NCBI RefSeq assembly: GCF_016599145.1
Contig: NZ_JAENKO010000045.1
Location: forward strand, 1-36,182
Reading direction: 5' to 3'
DNA length: 36,182 nt
Origin: Tomitella cavernea
GTDB lineage: Bacteria; Actinomycetota; Actinomycetes; Mycobacteriales; Mycobacteriaceae
Shown: piece by piece, positions 1 through 8,484 of the stretch
How the letters are laid out: each line of letters starts with the position of its first letter
Position numbering within the stretch: the stretch's first letter is position 1
Made by a program: the position numbers and the translations under genes
The notes under the pieces: model-generated
What the model was told of the DNA's origin: nothing
What the model saw: only the letters and a program-made list of their open reading frames with translations
The model's database searches: none

Positions 1-321
1 CCCCGCGGCCGCGTCGAGAGCGTCGTGCACGGCGTCGGCCGGGACCGGGGCCGCGTCGGCGTCGGCGCCGGCCAGCACGGCCAGGACCGCCATGGCCAGC
101 GTGTCGTGGTCCTCGGCGGCCCGGTGCACCGACATGCGCTGCGCAGCGCGGTCCGCCAGCACGGCCGTCGTTGCGGGGGGCGCGACGGCGAGGTCCGGGC
201 GCAGCCGCACGAGCTGCGCAAGCTCGTCGTCCGTGCGCCTGCGCAGCCACTCGGCGAGCCCGATCCCACCGCCGTTCGCCGCGTGGTCGACGTCGGGGTC
301 TGCAGTGCTTTCCGTGGCCAT
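1..321 (-). CDS. Helicase-associated domain protein, N-terminal part
   Basis: The reading frame starts at ATG 321-319 and stays open to the window edge, giving 107 residues of an incomplete protein. It contains LAEWLRRRTDDELAQLVRLR followed by RPDLAVAPPATTAVLADRAA, the opening typical of the actinobacterial helicase-associated proteins encoded beside the XPB/Ercc3-type helicase (Rv0862c in M. tuberculosis, recalled). Its position, divergent from a small gene and moaC, matches that locus. The family is thought to relate to nucleotide excision repair, but no catalytic motif is visible in this fragment. The start has no good Shine-Dalgarno; TAACCT lies 8 nt upstream, suggesting a leaderless message. 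The name rests on pattern recognition and gene order. Confidence 0.75.
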   Translation of the reverse strand, partial: MATESTADPDVDHAANGGGIGLAEWLRRRTDDELAQLVRLRPDLAVAPPATTAVLADRAAQRMSVHRAAEDHDTLAMAVLAVLAGADADAAPVPADAVHDALDAAAG

Positions 322-329
322 CGGGACTC

Positions 330-335
330 AGGTTA
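330..335 (-). promoter_or_regulatory. -10-like hexamer TAACCT of the helicase-associated gene
   Basis: On the minus strand TAACCT lies 8 nt before the ATG at 321. The TANNNT form at this distance would place transcription initiation at or next to the start codon. The same arrangement recurs at other genes in the window. Confidence 0.45.
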
Positions 336-369
336 GTGACCTGGGCTGGCCGATGTCGGCGGCGACTGC

Positions 370-375
370 CAAAAT
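370..375 (+). promoter_or_regulatory. -10-like hexamer CAAAAT of the small gene at 382
   Basis: CAAAAT is separated by 6 nt from the GTG at 382 and there is no ribosome binding site. Consistent with a leaderless transcript; weak on its own. Confidence 0.35.
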
Positions 376-381
376 GGGCCC

Positions 382-606
382 GTGGCTGAGAAATCGGTGG
401 CGGAGAACGCCCACAATGTCGAGATCGCTGTGTCCCATCACCGTCATGATTCGGGATGGCCCGAGCTTCCCGAGGGCGAGCATGCCGTGACGGAGCTGTC
501 GTCTGCGCGTTCGGGCGGGCTGTCGCCTTTCGGCGAGCTCATCGAGCTGCCGTTGCCCGCGGAGGACTTGCCGTACGTGCACCCCATCACGGTGCCGAAC
601 CGCTGA
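382..606 (+). CDS. Small conserved hypothetical protein (Rv0863 position)
   Basis: A 74-residue acidic protein starting at GTG 382 (MAEKSVAENAHN). It has no signal peptide or membrane segment and no motif I recognise; the tail LPLPAEDLPYVHPITVPNR is proline-rich. M. tuberculosis has a short unknown gene (Rv0863) in the same place between the helicase-associated gene and moaC2, which supports a real gene. It lies 58 bp before moaC on the same strand. The start lacks a Shine-Dalgarno but has a -10-like hexamer 6 nt upstream. Function unknown. Confidence 0.6.
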   Translation: MAEKSVAENAHNVEIAVSHHRHDSGWPELPEGEHAVTELSSARSGGLSPFGELIELPLPAEDLPYVHPITVPNR

Positions 607-664
607 CCGCCCACATGCCGGGCGTCGGTGCGGCGCCGACGGCGGGCACGCAGGAGGTGTCCCG

Positions 665-1153
665 ATGAACGTCGACGACAGCGCGGCGGCATTGACGCAC
701 GTCGACGCTGCGGGACACGCCAGGATGGTCGACGTCGGCGGCAAGTCGGCGAGTGCCCGCCGTGCCGTAGCGGCGGGCACCTTCCGCACCACCACTCAGG
801 TGGTCGGCCTGCTGGCGGGCGGTGCGCTGCCCAAGGGCGACGCGCTGGCGGCGGCCCGCATCGCCGGGATCATGGCGGCGAAGAAGACGCCTGAGCTGGT
901 GCCGCTGTGCCATCCCATCGCCATATCCGGCGTCACAGTGGAGTTCGAGGTGGGGGACGAGTCCGTCGGCGTGACGGCGACGGTCCGCACCACGGACCGC
1001 ACCGGGGTGGAAATGGAGGCGCTCACCGCGGTGGCGGTGGCCGGCCTCACCCTGCACGACATGGTCAAGGCCGTCGATCCGGCGGCGAGAATGGACGACG
1101 TGCGCGTGCTCGCCAAAGACGGCGGCAAGACCGGCGAATGGCGCCGGCCGTGA
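665..1153 (+). CDS. moaC: Cyclic pyranopterin monophosphate synthase MoaC
   Basis: MoaC converts the cyclic GTP intermediate made by MoaA into cyclic pyranopterin monophosphate, an early step of molybdenum cofactor synthesis in the cytoplasm. The 162-residue length matches the family (E. coli about 161). Family signatures run in order: LTHVD and ARMVDVGGK near the N-terminus, KGDALAAARIAGIMAAKKTP, the active-site stretch LVPLCHPI, and GVEMEALTAVAVAGLTLHDM. A strong AGGAGG at 652-657 fixes the ATG start. It heads a tight operon with mog and moaE, each overlapping the next, so translational coupling is likely. Confidence 0.95.
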   Translation: MNVDDSAAALTHVDAAGHARMVDVGGKSASARRAVAAGTFRTTTQVVGLLAGGALPKGDALAAARIAGIMAAKKTPELVPLCHPIAISGVTVEFEVGDESVGVTATVRTTDRTGVEMEALTAVAVAGLTLHDMVKAVDPAARMDDVRVLAKDGGKTGEWRRP

Positions 1154-1689
1154 CTACCGGGGCTGACAGCAGGGGACGGGCCGACGCTGCGATCACGGAC
1201 GGGGCCGGTTCCGAGGCACGCACCGCGGTCGTCATCGTCGCCTCGACACGGGCGGCCGGAGGCGTCTACCCGGATCGCGCTGGGCCGCTGGCGGTGGCCT
1301 GGTTGCGTGAGCGCGGCTACGCCGCCGGGGACGCCCTGGTGGTACCCGACGGCGACGCGGTGGGCGCCGCCCTCAGCGACGCGCTGCGGGGCCGTCCCGA
1401 CGTCATCCTCACCTCTGGGGGCACGGGCATCTCGCCCACGGACACGACCCCGGAGCAGACGGCCCCCCTGCTGGACAGGTCGGTGCCCGGCCTGGCGGAC
1501 GCGATCCGCACCGTGGGCGCGCCCACGGTGCCGACGGCCGTACTCTCGCGAGGGCTGGCCGGCGTGGCGGGGGGCACCCTGGTGGTGAACCTTCCCGGAT
1601 CGTCCGGGGGAGTGCGCGACGGCCTCCGCGTGCTCGACGGGGTGCTCGACCACGCCGTGGACCAACTGCGGGGCGGAGACCACCCATGA
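1150..1689 (+). CDS. mog: Molybdopterin adenylyltransferase, MoaB/Mog family
   Basis: This family activates molybdopterin by adenylylation before metal insertion. The protein shows the fold's hallmarks: the start strand TAVVIVASTRAAGG, the nucleotide/pterin loop SGGTGISPTDTTPEQT and the later loop LPGSSGGVRDGL. At about 179 residues it is normal for a stand-alone MogA/MoaB. I chose GTG 1150 because its GTGA overlaps the moaC stop by 4 bp, the common coupled arrangement. An in-frame ATG at 1138 would add four residues and overlap moaC by 16 bp. MoaB and Mog subtypes cannot be separated by eye; the symbol follows the M. tuberculosis locus. Confidence 0.88.
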   Translation: MTTGADSRGRADAAITDGAGSEARTAVVIVASTRAAGGVYPDRAGPLAVAWLRERGYAAGDALVVPDGDAVGAALSDALRGRPDVILTSGGTGISPTDTTPEQTAPLLDRSVPGLADAIRTVGAPTVPTAVLSRGLAGVAGGTLVVNLPGSSGGVRDGLRVLDGVLDHAVDQLRGGDHP

Positions 1690-2144
1690 CCGTCCACGCG
1701 CCCGGCGGTGCGGATGCGACGGCCGAGGTGCGCCGCGCCGCGGTCTGCGCCGAGCGGATCACCCTGCGTGGACACGAGGACATCGTCGGGCACGAGTCGG
1801 CGGGCGCGGTCGTCGGATTCTGCGGCGTCGTCCGCGATCACGACGGCGGCCGCGGCGTGCTCCGGCTGCACTACACGGCGCACCCCAGCGCGCAGGACGT
1901 TCTGCAGCGTGTGGCAGACGGGATCGCCGGCACCCACCCGGGTGTCCGGGCCATCGCCGTCAGCCACCGTGTGGGCGACCTCGAGATCGGCGACGAGGCC
2001 CTCGTGGCGGCCGTTTCCGCCGACCATCGGGGTACGGCGTTCGCGGCCTGCGCGGCGCTCGTCGAGGCGGTCAAGGAACAGATTCCGGTGTGGAAGCACC
2101 AATTCTTCTCCGACGGCACCGATGAGTGGGTGGGCTGCGCGTAG
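1686..2144 (+). CDS. moaE: Molybdopterin synthase large subunit MoaE
   Basis: MoaE is the catalytic subunit that, with thiocarboxylated MoaD, inserts the dithiolene sulfurs into cyclic pyranopterin monophosphate. Residues 43-60 read VVGFCGVVRDHDGGRGV, followed by LHYTAHPSA, the core ISHRVGDLEIGD-type strand (here AVSHRVGDLEIGD) and the active-site region ALVEAVKEQIPVWKHQFF with the conserved lysines, then GTDEWVG. Length 152 is normal. The ATG overlaps the mog stop (ATGA), so it is the third coupled gene of the operon. Its partner moaD is not in this operon but about 1.5 kb away on the opposite strand behind moaA. Confidence 0.95.
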   Translation: MTVHAPGGADATAEVRRAAVCAERITLRGHEDIVGHESAGAVVGFCGVVRDHDGGRGVLRLHYTAHPSAQDVLQRVADGIAGTHPGVRAIAVSHRVGDLEIGDEALVAAVSADHRGTAFAACAALVEAVKEQIPVWKHQFFSDGTDEWVGCA

Positions 2145-2276
2145 AGGCGCCGCGGGTGCGCCCGGCGCGGCGGCCCCGGCGACGGGCTGTGGTCGCCCGC
2201 TGATCCGCGCGCCGGTTCCCGACTGAGTCGGTTGATTGGGCGCTCGGCCTGCACGGCGCGCGGCCATCCGCATTTT

Positions 2277-2317
2277 CCCGCAAGCGCACGTCCCGCAAGC
2301 GCACGTCCCGCAGGCAC
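2277..2317. repeat. Tandem 15-bp repeat, 2.7 copies
   Basis: The unit CCCGCAAGCGCACGT occurs at 2277-2291 and 2292-2306 exactly, followed by a partial copy CCCGCAGGCAC. It lies between the moaE stop and the rpfA terminator. It is non-coding and its function is unknown; it probably arose by slippage. Confidence 0.85.
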
Positions 2318-2324
2318 AAAGGAA

Positions 2325-2361
2325 AGGCCCGGCCAGCACCATGTCGGTGCGGGCCGGGCCT
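2325..2361 (-). terminator. Intrinsic terminator of rpfA
   Basis: A long hairpin: arm AGGCCCGGCC plus GCACC, loop ATGTC, then GGTGC and GGCCGGGCCT, with a single A/G mismatch. On the minus strand it is followed by TTTCCTTTG, giving a T-rich tail, so it should end rpfA transcription. It lies 26 bp beyond the rpfA stop and may also block moaE read-through. Confidence 0.8.
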
Positions 2362-2387
2362 CATCGGCGTGCTCTGCCGGGCCGGTG

Positions 2388-3290
<903 letters not shown>

Positions 3291-3472
3291 GGGGCCGGAT
3301 CGGCCGAGTCATCGACCGCGGACGACGCTATCCGTTACGGGACTCCGAGTCACGCCTGTCTTCGTCGCGGGCGCTTGATAGTCCATTAATGGTCTTCATT
3401 GCAAATATGCGGCATCAGTGCAGGTAGCGGAGACGTGTTACTTAACGATGCCGGGTCGTTACCGTACCGTGA

Positions 3473-3488
3473 CGTGATGCACGTCACG
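3473..3488. promoter_or_regulatory. Crp/GlxR-type cAMP receptor protein box upstream of rpfA
   Basis: CGTGATGCACGTCACG contains GTGA-N6-TCAC, the core of the actinobacterial Crp/GlxR consensus TGTGA-N6-TCACA, with only the outermost bases off. It sits inside a longer 21-bp dyad (3468-3488, arms CGTGACGTG/CACGTCACG around ATG). Crp (Rv3676) is known to act on rpfA in M. tuberculosis, which supports a link to rpfA. The moaD 3' end is also nearby, but a site there would have no promoter to control. Confidence 0.55.
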
Positions 3489-3562
3489 TGAAGTCAAGGG
3501 CCACGGCTTGCTTTGGTGTGTCGTGGTCGACTCGGCGCCCCGCGCCGGGGAACGATCCTGTT

Positions 3563-3610
3563 GCCGGTGCCGGTGCCGGTGCTGGTGCCGGTGCCGGTGC
3601 CGGTGCCGGT
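3563..3610. repeat. Hexanucleotide repeat GCCGGT, eight units
   Basis: Eight consecutive copies of GCCGGT, the fourth changed to GCTGGT. The run lies 11 bp downstream of the moaD stop, between moaD and the rpfA upstream region. It is non-coding on both strands. Because the unit is six bases it could vary in length without frame effects; function unknown. Confidence 0.9.
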
Positions 3611-3621
3611 CGTGACGGGGG

Positions 3622-3891
3622 TCAACCGCCCGCGAACGGCGGGAGCACGTCCAGCGTGCCCCCCTCGGGGGCGAGGGGCAGCGGCACACTGGGGTCGCGT
3701 ACCGCGACACCGCCCCAGAGGAACGAGCAGCGCGTGAGAACCTCGGATACCTCTGGGCGCACGGTCGCGAGGTGCTCGAGGACGCTGTCGAGGCTCGGCG
3801 TGGGCGAGGGGCTTGCGATGCTCTCCTCGTCGCGGCCCGCCGCTGAGGCCGCTCCCGCGAAGTAACGGATCGAGATAGTCGGGGCGCTCAC
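3622..3891 (-). CDS. moaD: Molybdopterin synthase sulfur carrier subunit MoaD
   Basis: MoaD is the small ubiquitin-like protein whose C-terminal glycine is thiocarboxylated and delivers sulfur to MoaE. The protein begins with the beta strand APTISIRYFAGAASAAG and ends TLDVLPPFAGG, with the obligatory Gly-Gly tail. I chose GTG 3891 (about 89 residues) because AAAGGTGA lies 5 nt before it; GTG 3900 would put the purine run against the start codon. It follows moaA by 97 bp on the same strand, probably in one transcript. Its partner moaE is in the separate moaC operon. Confidence 0.85.
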   Translation of the reverse strand: MSAPTISIRYFAGAASAAGRDEESIASPSPTPSLDSVLEHLATVRPEVSEVLTRCSFLWGGVAVRDPSVPLPLAPEGGTLDVLPPFAGG

Positions 3892-3988
3892 AAGCGTCAC
3901 CTTTCGGTCAGGGCATGGTCTATGGCGGCTCGCCGGCGGGTGCCATCGGCTGGAGGGCTGGGGGCTCCTGCGTACGCCTACGGGTCCG

Positions 3989-5065
3989 TCAGCCGCCGAT
4001 GGCGCTCATCGGCCTGTCCGGCTGGTGGAAGCCGGGGGAGTCGATGCCGTGCCCGGCCTTCTTCGCCCACATCGCGGCGCGCCAGCGGCGGGCGATGGCG
4101 TCGTCGTCCGCGCCTCCGCGCAGCAACGCGCGCAGGTCGGACTCCTCGCGTGCGAACAGGCAATTGCGCACTTGGCCGTCGGCGGTGAGCCGGGTCCGGT
4201 CGCATGCGGCGCAGAACGGCTCGGTCACCGACGCGATGATGCCGACAGTCGCCGGGCCGCCGTCGACCAGCCACCGCTGGGCCGGTGCGGAACCGCGGTG
4301 GGCCGGATCGGGGGTGAGGCGGAAATGCGCGCCCAGCACTTCGCGGGTCTGCTGCGCCGTCACCATCGTCGACCGGCGCCAGTCGTGGCCCGCATCCAGC
4401 GGCATCTGTTCGATGATCCGCAGCTCGTAGCCGTGCTCCAGGCAGTACTCGAGTAGTGCCGGCGCGTCTTCTGCGTTGAGGTCCGGCTTGAGTACGGCGT
4501 TGACCTTGACGGGCGTGAGGCCGGCATCGTGCGCAGCGCGCAGGCCGGCGAGGGCGTCGTCCAGGCGGTTCCGCCGGGTGATGGCCGCGTACTCGTCGGG
4601 GTCGATGGTATCCAATGAGACGTTGACCCGGTCGAGCCCCGCGCCGGCGAGCGCCTGCGCCTTGCGGGCGAGTCCCACGCCGTTCGTGGTCAGCGCCAAT
4701 GCGGGGCGCGGGTCAAGGCCCGCGGCGGCGGCGATGATGTCGACGATATCGCGTCGCAGCAGCGGTTCACCGCCGGTGAACCGGATCTGCGTGATGCCGA
4801 GGTCGCGCGTGCCGATGCGCAACAGTCTGGTGAGCTCGTCCGCGGTGAGGACCTCCTCCGTGGGCAGCCAATCGAGCCCTTCGGCCGGCATGCAGTATGT
4901 GCATCGGAGGTTGCAACGGTCCGTCAGTGATACGCGCAGGTCCGTGGCGACCCGCCCGAAGGTGTCCGCCAGTGGGCCGTGGGCGAACCGCGCGTCGGCC
5001 TCGTCGGGCCCCGACGGGCCGGCAGCCTTGCCCATGGCCGGTAGCCCCAGGTTGACCGCTGTCAT
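3989..5065 (-). CDS. moaA: GTP 3',8-cyclase MoaA (radical SAM)
   Basis: MoaA performs the first step of molybdenum cofactor synthesis, radical-SAM cyclisation of GTP. The 358-residue protein has the SAM cluster motif CNLRCTYCMP (Cys51, Cys55, Cys58), the FTGGEPLLR motif at about 96-104, and the second cluster with Cys285, Cys288 and Cys302 around FCAACDRTRL and VRNCLF. It ends with Gly-Gly, the tail needed for catalysis. A short N-terminal extension of about 35 residues precedes the core. TAGGGT lies 6 nt before the ATG, so the message is probably leaderless. moaD follows on the same strand; modB is divergent across a 143-bp gap. Confidence 0.97.
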   Translation of the reverse strand: MTAVNLGLPAMGKAAGPSGPDEADARFAHGPLADTFGRVATDLRVSLTDRCNLRCTYCMPAEGLDWLPTEEVLTADELTRLLRIGTRDLGITQIRFTGGEPLLRRDIVDIIAAAAGLDPRPALALTTNGVGLARKAQALAGAGLDRVNVSLDTIDPDEYAAITRRNRLDDALAGLRAAHDAGLTPVKVNAVLKPDLNAEDAPALLEYCLEHGYELRIIEQMPLDAGHDWRRSTMVTAQQTREVLGAHFRLTPDPAHRGSAPAQRWLVDGGPATVGIIASVTEPFCAACDRTRLTADGQVRNCLFAREESDLRALLRGGADDDAIARRWRAAMWAKKAGHGIDSPGFHQPDRPMSAIGG

Positions 5066-5071
5066 ACGACC

Positions 5072-5077
5072 ACCCTA
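5072..5077 (-). promoter_or_regulatory. -10-like hexamer TAGGGT of moaA
   Basis: On the minus strand TAGGGT is followed by 6 nt and then the moaA ATG (5065-5063), with no Shine-Dalgarno between. This fits a leaderless promoter. Confidence 0.55.
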
Positions 5078-5161
5078 TCCGCCATCGGCGTCGCGTCGAG
5101 CAGTGAACCGTGGATAAGTCGCCGCGCTCGCGGCCGGCAGCGTCGGCGACGCCCCGGGAAA

Positions 5162-5208
5162 CGCATATGCCAGCATGCGGTGGCGAAAAAGACGCATATG
5201 ATGTGCGA
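5162..5208 (+). promoter_or_regulatory. modB promoter with repeated CGCATATG elements
   Basis: CGCATATG occurs at 5162-5169 and again at 5193-5200, 31 bp apart (about three helical turns). The first copy also forms a dyad CGCAT-N8-ATGCG. The second overlaps TATGAT (5197-5202), a near-consensus -10 hexamer exactly 6 nt before the modB ATG. The overlap suggests a repressor site, plausibly molybdate responsive (ModE-like), on a leaderless promoter. The regulator is inference. Confidence 0.5.
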
Positions 5209-6120
5209 ATGCTGCGGACGCGGACCGGGACCCGGCGGCGGAGCCCCGTCGCCGCACCCGCATGGCTGTTCCTGCCCGCCGCGGTCGGGGTTCTCGTCAT
5301 CGGACTGCCCATCGCCGGGCTCGCGGCGACGGTGCCGTGGGACCGCTTCCTGGGCCTGATCTCGTCGCCGTCGTCCCTGACGGCCCTGCGCCTGAGTCTG
5401 CAGACCGCGGCGGCCGCCACTGTGATCGTGGTGGTCCTGGGCGTGCCGATGGCGATCCTCCTGGCCCGGTCCCCAGGGCGCTGGGTGCGGCCGGTACGGG
5501 CCGTGGTGCTCGTCCCCTTGGTCCTTCCCCCGGTGGTGGGCGGCCTCGCTCTGCTCTACACCTTCGGTCGGGGCGGCATCGCGGGGGCACGGTTACAGGC
5601 GCTGGGCATCGACATCGCCTTCTCCACCGCCGCGGTCGTGCTGGCCCAGGTATTCGTTTCCCTCCCGTTCCTCGTGCTGAGCCTGGAAGGCGCGCTCCGC
5701 GGCATGGACACGCGGTACGAGGCGGTGGCGTCGACGCTGGGGGCGCGTCCCGGCCGCGTGCTCCGCAAGGTCACGTTGCCGATGGTGATGCCCGGTCTTG
5801 TCTCCGGCGTCGTCCTGGCGTTCGCACGGTCGCTGGGAGAGTTCGGCGCGACGATCACCTTCGCAGGCAGCCTGCAGGGGCGGACCCGTACGCTGCCCCT
5901 GGAGATCTACTTGCAGCGTGTGGACGATCCGGACGCGGCGGTGGCGCTGTCGATGGTGCTCATCGTCGTGGCGGTGGTGGTCGTCATCGCGATACACGGC
6001 CGGGGCGCCCGGCCGCGCGCACAGGGCGGCCGGAGCCGGCGCGCGAGGAACAAGGACGGAACGCGACGGGACGTACCCGGCGCAGGGGGGCTCGTGAGGA
6101 GCCGGTTGCGTGAGGAATGA
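5209..6120 (+). CDS. modB: Molybdate ABC transporter permease ModB
   Basis: ModB forms the membrane channel of the molybdate importer. From ATG 5209 the protein has 303 residues with about six hydrophobic segments (for example [59 protein letters not shown]). The EAA loop that docks on the ATPase is [20 protein letters not shown]. The segment [18 protein letters not shown] is characteristic of molybdate and sulfate permeases. The last 40-50 residues form an Arg/Gly-rich tail longer than usual. The modC start overlaps its stop by 11 bp. No modA binding-protein gene is adjacent. Upstream in-frame ATG 5167 is less likely because it would lie inside the promoter. Confidence 0.9.
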   Translation: MLRTRTGTRRRSPVAAPAWLFLPAAVGVLVIGLPIAGLAATVPWDRFLGLISSPSSLTALRLSLQTAAAATVIVVVLGVPMAILLARSPGRWVRPVRAVVLVPLVLPPVVGGLALLYTFGRGGIAGARLQALGIDIAFSTAAVVLAQVFVSLPFLVLSLEGALRGMDTRYEAVASTLGARPGRVLRKVTLPMVMPGLVSGVVLAFARSLGEFGATITFAGSLQGRTRTLPLEIYLQRVDDPDAAVALSMVLIVVAVVVVIAIHGRGARPRAQGGRSRRARNKDGTRRDVPGAGGLVRSRLREE

Positions 6121-7441
6121 CGGGAGCGTGGGCGTGTCCGGATTCGGTGAGCGGGACGGGGGTGCGGACGCCGCCGGCGCGCCGTGGCTGTCGGTCGAGG
6201 CGACCGTGATCGAGCGGGGGTTCGCCGTGTCCATGCGCCTGGCCCCCGGGGAGGTGGTCGCAGTGCTCGGCCCCAACGGGGCCGGCAAGTCGACGTTGCT
6301 GTCCGTGATCGCAGGCCTGGTGCACCCGGACTCGGGGCGTGTCCGGGCAGGCGACCGCGTGCTGCTCGACACGGCCACGGGCACGGACGTGCCCGTGGCC
6401 CGGCGCAAGGTGGGTTTGCTGGCACAGGACTCGCTGCTGTTCGGCAGCCTGTCGGCGGCGGAGAACGTCGAGTTCGGTCCCCGCAGCCAGGGCATGGGAA
6501 GGCAGGAGTCCGCCGAGACGGCGCGGCGCTGGTTGGCGGAGGTCGGCGCCGCGGACTTGGCGGCGCGCAAGCCGCGGAAGCTCTCCGGCGGTCAGGCACA
6601 GCGCGTCGCCATCGCCCGGGCGCTCGCTGCGGGGCCGGAGGTGCTGCTGCTGGACGAGCCGATGGGTTCGCTCGACGTGGCGGTCGCCGCGCAGGTCCGT
6701 TCGATGCTGCGCCGTGTGCTGCACGACCGCGCGGCCGCGACGGGCGGGCGCAGCGCGGCCATCATCGTCACGCACGACTTGGTCGACGCGCTGACGCTGG
6801 CGGACAGGATCGTCGTGCTCGACAACGGGTCCGTCGTCGACGACGGACCCGTCGAGAGGGTGCTGCGGTCGCCGCGAAGCCCGTTCGCCGCCGACCTCGC
6901 CGGCACCAACATGGTGTCGGGGCACGCGGTCGACGCAGTCGATGCGGCGTCGGAGTCGGCCGGGACCGGTGCGGCAGGCCACGGCGGCGGGTGGATCCGC
7001 CGGAGACGCCCCGAGAGGGTCCGGACCGGGCGGGTCCGGCCCGACGGTGCGGCGGCCGCGAGGCAGGGCTCCCGGACCCCGGCCGTGGAGGGCGACGCAC
7101 CGTCGACTCCGGCGGCGATCCGCACCGTATCCGAGGCGCAGGTGGAAGGCGGCACGTTGCATCGGTTGGCGGCGGGCGAGCCCGCGGTGGCGGTGTTCTC
7201 GCCCCGGGCGGTGGCGGTGTACCGCACGGCGCCGCACGGGAGCCCGCGCAACGTTTTCCCAGTGCGCGTGACCGCGGTGGAGGCCCGCGGCGACGCGATC
7301 CGCGTGCGCGCGTCTGACGGCGCGGGCATCCCGCTGATGGCGGAGATGACCACGACGGCGGCCCGGGAGCTGGGCATCGCGGCCGGCGACGAGGCCGTGT
7401 TCGTCGTCAAGGCCTCGGAGGTGCGGGTGTACCCCGGCTGA
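6110..7441 (+). CDS. modC: Molybdate ABC transporter ATP-binding protein ModC
   Basis: ModC powers molybdate uptake through ModB. The 443-residue protein has Walker [10 protein letters not shown] (54-62), a Q loop [18 protein letters not shown], the signature [15 protein letters not shown], Walker [13 protein letters not shown] and the H loop VTHD. After the ATPase comes an unusual linker of about 70 residues (about 265-335), rich in Gly, Arg and Pro. The protein ends in a molybdate-binding MOP/TOBE domain ([18 protein letters not shown] to [11 protein letters not shown]). GTG 6110 is supported by GAGGAG at 6096-6101. It is coupled to modB by an 11-bp overlap. The linker makes it longer than typical ModC (about 350-370). 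Confidence 0.93.
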   Translation: MRNDGSVGVSGFGERDGGADAAGAPWLSVEATVIERGFAVSMRLAPGEVVAVLGPNGAGKSTLLSVIAGLVHPDSGRVRAGDRVLLDTATGTDVPVARRKVGLLAQDSLLFGSLSAAENVEFGPRSQGMGRQESAETARRWLAEVGAADLAARKPRKLSGGQAQRVAIARALAAGPEVLLLDEPMGSLDVAVAAQVRSMLRRVLHDRAAATGGRSAAIIVTHDLVDALTLADRIVVLDNGSVVDDGPVERVLRSPRSPFAADLAGTNMVSGHAVDAVDAASESAGTGAAGHGGGWIRRRRPERVRTGRVRPDGAAAARQGSRTPAVEGDAPSTPAAIRTVSEAQVEGGTLHRLAAGEPAVAVFSPRAVAVYRTAPHGSPRNVFPVRVTAVEARGDAIRVRASDGAGIPLMAEMTTTAARELGIAAGDEAVFVVKASEVRVYPG

Positions 7442-7456
7442 TGGTGCGGCGGTTTG

Positions 7457-7726
7457 TCAGGCGCGTTGCCTGCGGCCGGACGCGAGAGCGCCGACGACCC
7501 CGATGATCATCCCGAGCGGGCAGAGCATGGCGGCGAAGTAGAAGTAGGTGCTCAGGTGCGTGTGGAAGACCGGTGCGGCGAACGAGATCACGATCGCGAT
7601 CAGGCCCGCGGCGAACAGCACGATGCCGAGCCGGATGATCGCCGTCGAGACCGGGTGTCCGGTGGTGCCCGGTTCGATCGTGGTGCCGGGGCGTGTGGTG
7701 CTGGCGGGTGTCGGTGCGTCGCTCAC
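7457..7726 (-). CDS. Small integral membrane protein (Rv0870c-like)
   Basis: An 89-residue protein starting at GTG 7726 (MSDAPTPAST). A short Thr/Pro-rich N-terminus precedes two membrane segments, IIRLGIVLFAAGLIAIVISF and FYFAAMLCPLGMIIGVVGAL, and a basic tail SGRRQRA. M. tuberculosis has a small membrane protein (Rv0870c) at this point, convergent or divergent with the same neighbours, so I take it as the counterpart. It is convergent with modC (15 bp apart) and divergent from cspB. TACCGT lies 7 nt before the start. Function unknown. Confidence 0.8.
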   Translation of the reverse strand: MSDAPTPASTTRPGTTIEPGTTGHPVSTAIIRLGIVLFAAGLIAIVISFAAPVFHTHLSTYFYFAAMLCPLGMIIGVVGALASGRRQRA

Positions 7727-7733
7727 CCGTACC

Positions 7734-7739
7734 ACGGTA
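7734..7739 (-). promoter_or_regulatory. -10-like hexamer TACCGT of the small membrane gene
   Basis: Minus-strand TACCGT sits 7 nt before GTG 7726 with no ribosome site between them, consistent with a leaderless transcript. Confidence 0.45.
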
Positions 7740-7962
7740 GCGCGTCGGCGCTGCGCGCAGGACGCCGACCGCGCGTGCGGCCCCCGCGGGAGCGGCCGGC
7801 GGCACCGGCCGGGCACGGCGCGGGGCACGCGGCATCGGGGGTAGTCTCGGGGTGAAGGCGCGTCCTGCGGTGTGCGGGGCGCGTCAGTCGTGCGGGTGGC
7901 ATGCGCCCGCACCATGCGTGAAGTTCCCCGCGGCGCGTCCGGCAGTCCCCGCAGTGCGGGTC

Positions 7963-8009
7963 TTCGAACACAATGGCGGTGGTTCGAACACGGCGACGGT
8001 CTTCGCACA
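7963..8009. repeat. Spaced repeats TTCGAACAC upstream of cspB
   Basis: TTCGAACAC occurs at 7963-7971 and 7983-7991, exactly 20 bp apart; a related TTCGCACA is at 8002-8009, 19 bp further on. They lie in the 316-bp gap between the divergent small membrane gene and cspB, 35-80 bp before the cspB start. The helical-turn spacing suggests binding of a protein to one face. I see no gene in the rest of this gap. Confidence 0.6.
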
Positions 8010-8042
8010 GTCGCGTTCTTTCGCTTCGAGAGGGTGAACACG

Positions 8043-8453
8043 GTGCCGGCAGGCAAAGTGAAATGGTACGACAGCGCGAAGGGCTTCGGTTTCCTCGCGC
8101 AGGACTCGGGTGAGGACGTCTACGTCCGGTCGGGCGCATTGCCCGAGGGGGTCGAGTCGCTCAAGGCCGGCCAGCGGGTCGAGTTCGACATGGCGACGGG
8201 GCGGCGGGGACCGCAGGCGCTGCGCGTGCAGGTGCTCGAGCCGGCGCCATCGGTGCGCCGCGGCCGGCAGTCCCGCCGCGACGCCGCGCACCGGCGCTCC
8301 CCCGACGAGCTGCACGGGATGGTCGAGGACATGATCACCCTGCTGGAGGCGACAGTGCAGCCCGATCTGCGCAAGGGACGTTATCCCGACCGTAAGACGG
8401 CTCAAAGGATCTCCGAGGTCGTGCGGGCGGTCGCGCGCGAGCTGGACGCGTGA
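8043..8453 (+). CDS. cspB: Cold-shock domain protein CspB (long actinobacterial form)
   Basis: An RNA/DNA chaperone. The first 65 residues form a cold-shock domain with the RNP1-type stretch [16 protein letters not shown] and the opening GKVKWYD. Unlike 67-residue classical Csp proteins it continues for another 70 residues, including [39 protein letters not shown] and [12 protein letters not shown]. That tail is nearly identical to the one I recall in M. tuberculosis CspB (Rv0871). GTG 8043 is chosen because GAGAGG lies 9 nt upstream; GTG 8034 in the same frame is possible but overlaps the ribosome site. Total 136 residues. Confidence 0.93.
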   Translation: MPAGKVKWYDSAKGFGFLAQDSGEDVYVRSGALPEGVESLKAGQRVEFDMATGRRGPQALRVQVLEPAPSVRRGRQSRRDAAHRRSPDELHGMVEDMITLLEATVQPDLRKGRYPDRKTAQRISEVVRAVARELDA

Positions 8454-8484
8454 TCGCCGCACGCTGACCCATGCCGGTACGCCG

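Noticed and set aside
2277-2317. Short tandem repeats as a CRISPR array
   Set aside because: Units are contiguous without spacers and too short.
7963-7991. LexA boxes upstream of cspB
   Set aside because: The half-sites are direct repeats 20 bp apart; the GAAC-N4-GTTC geometry is absent.
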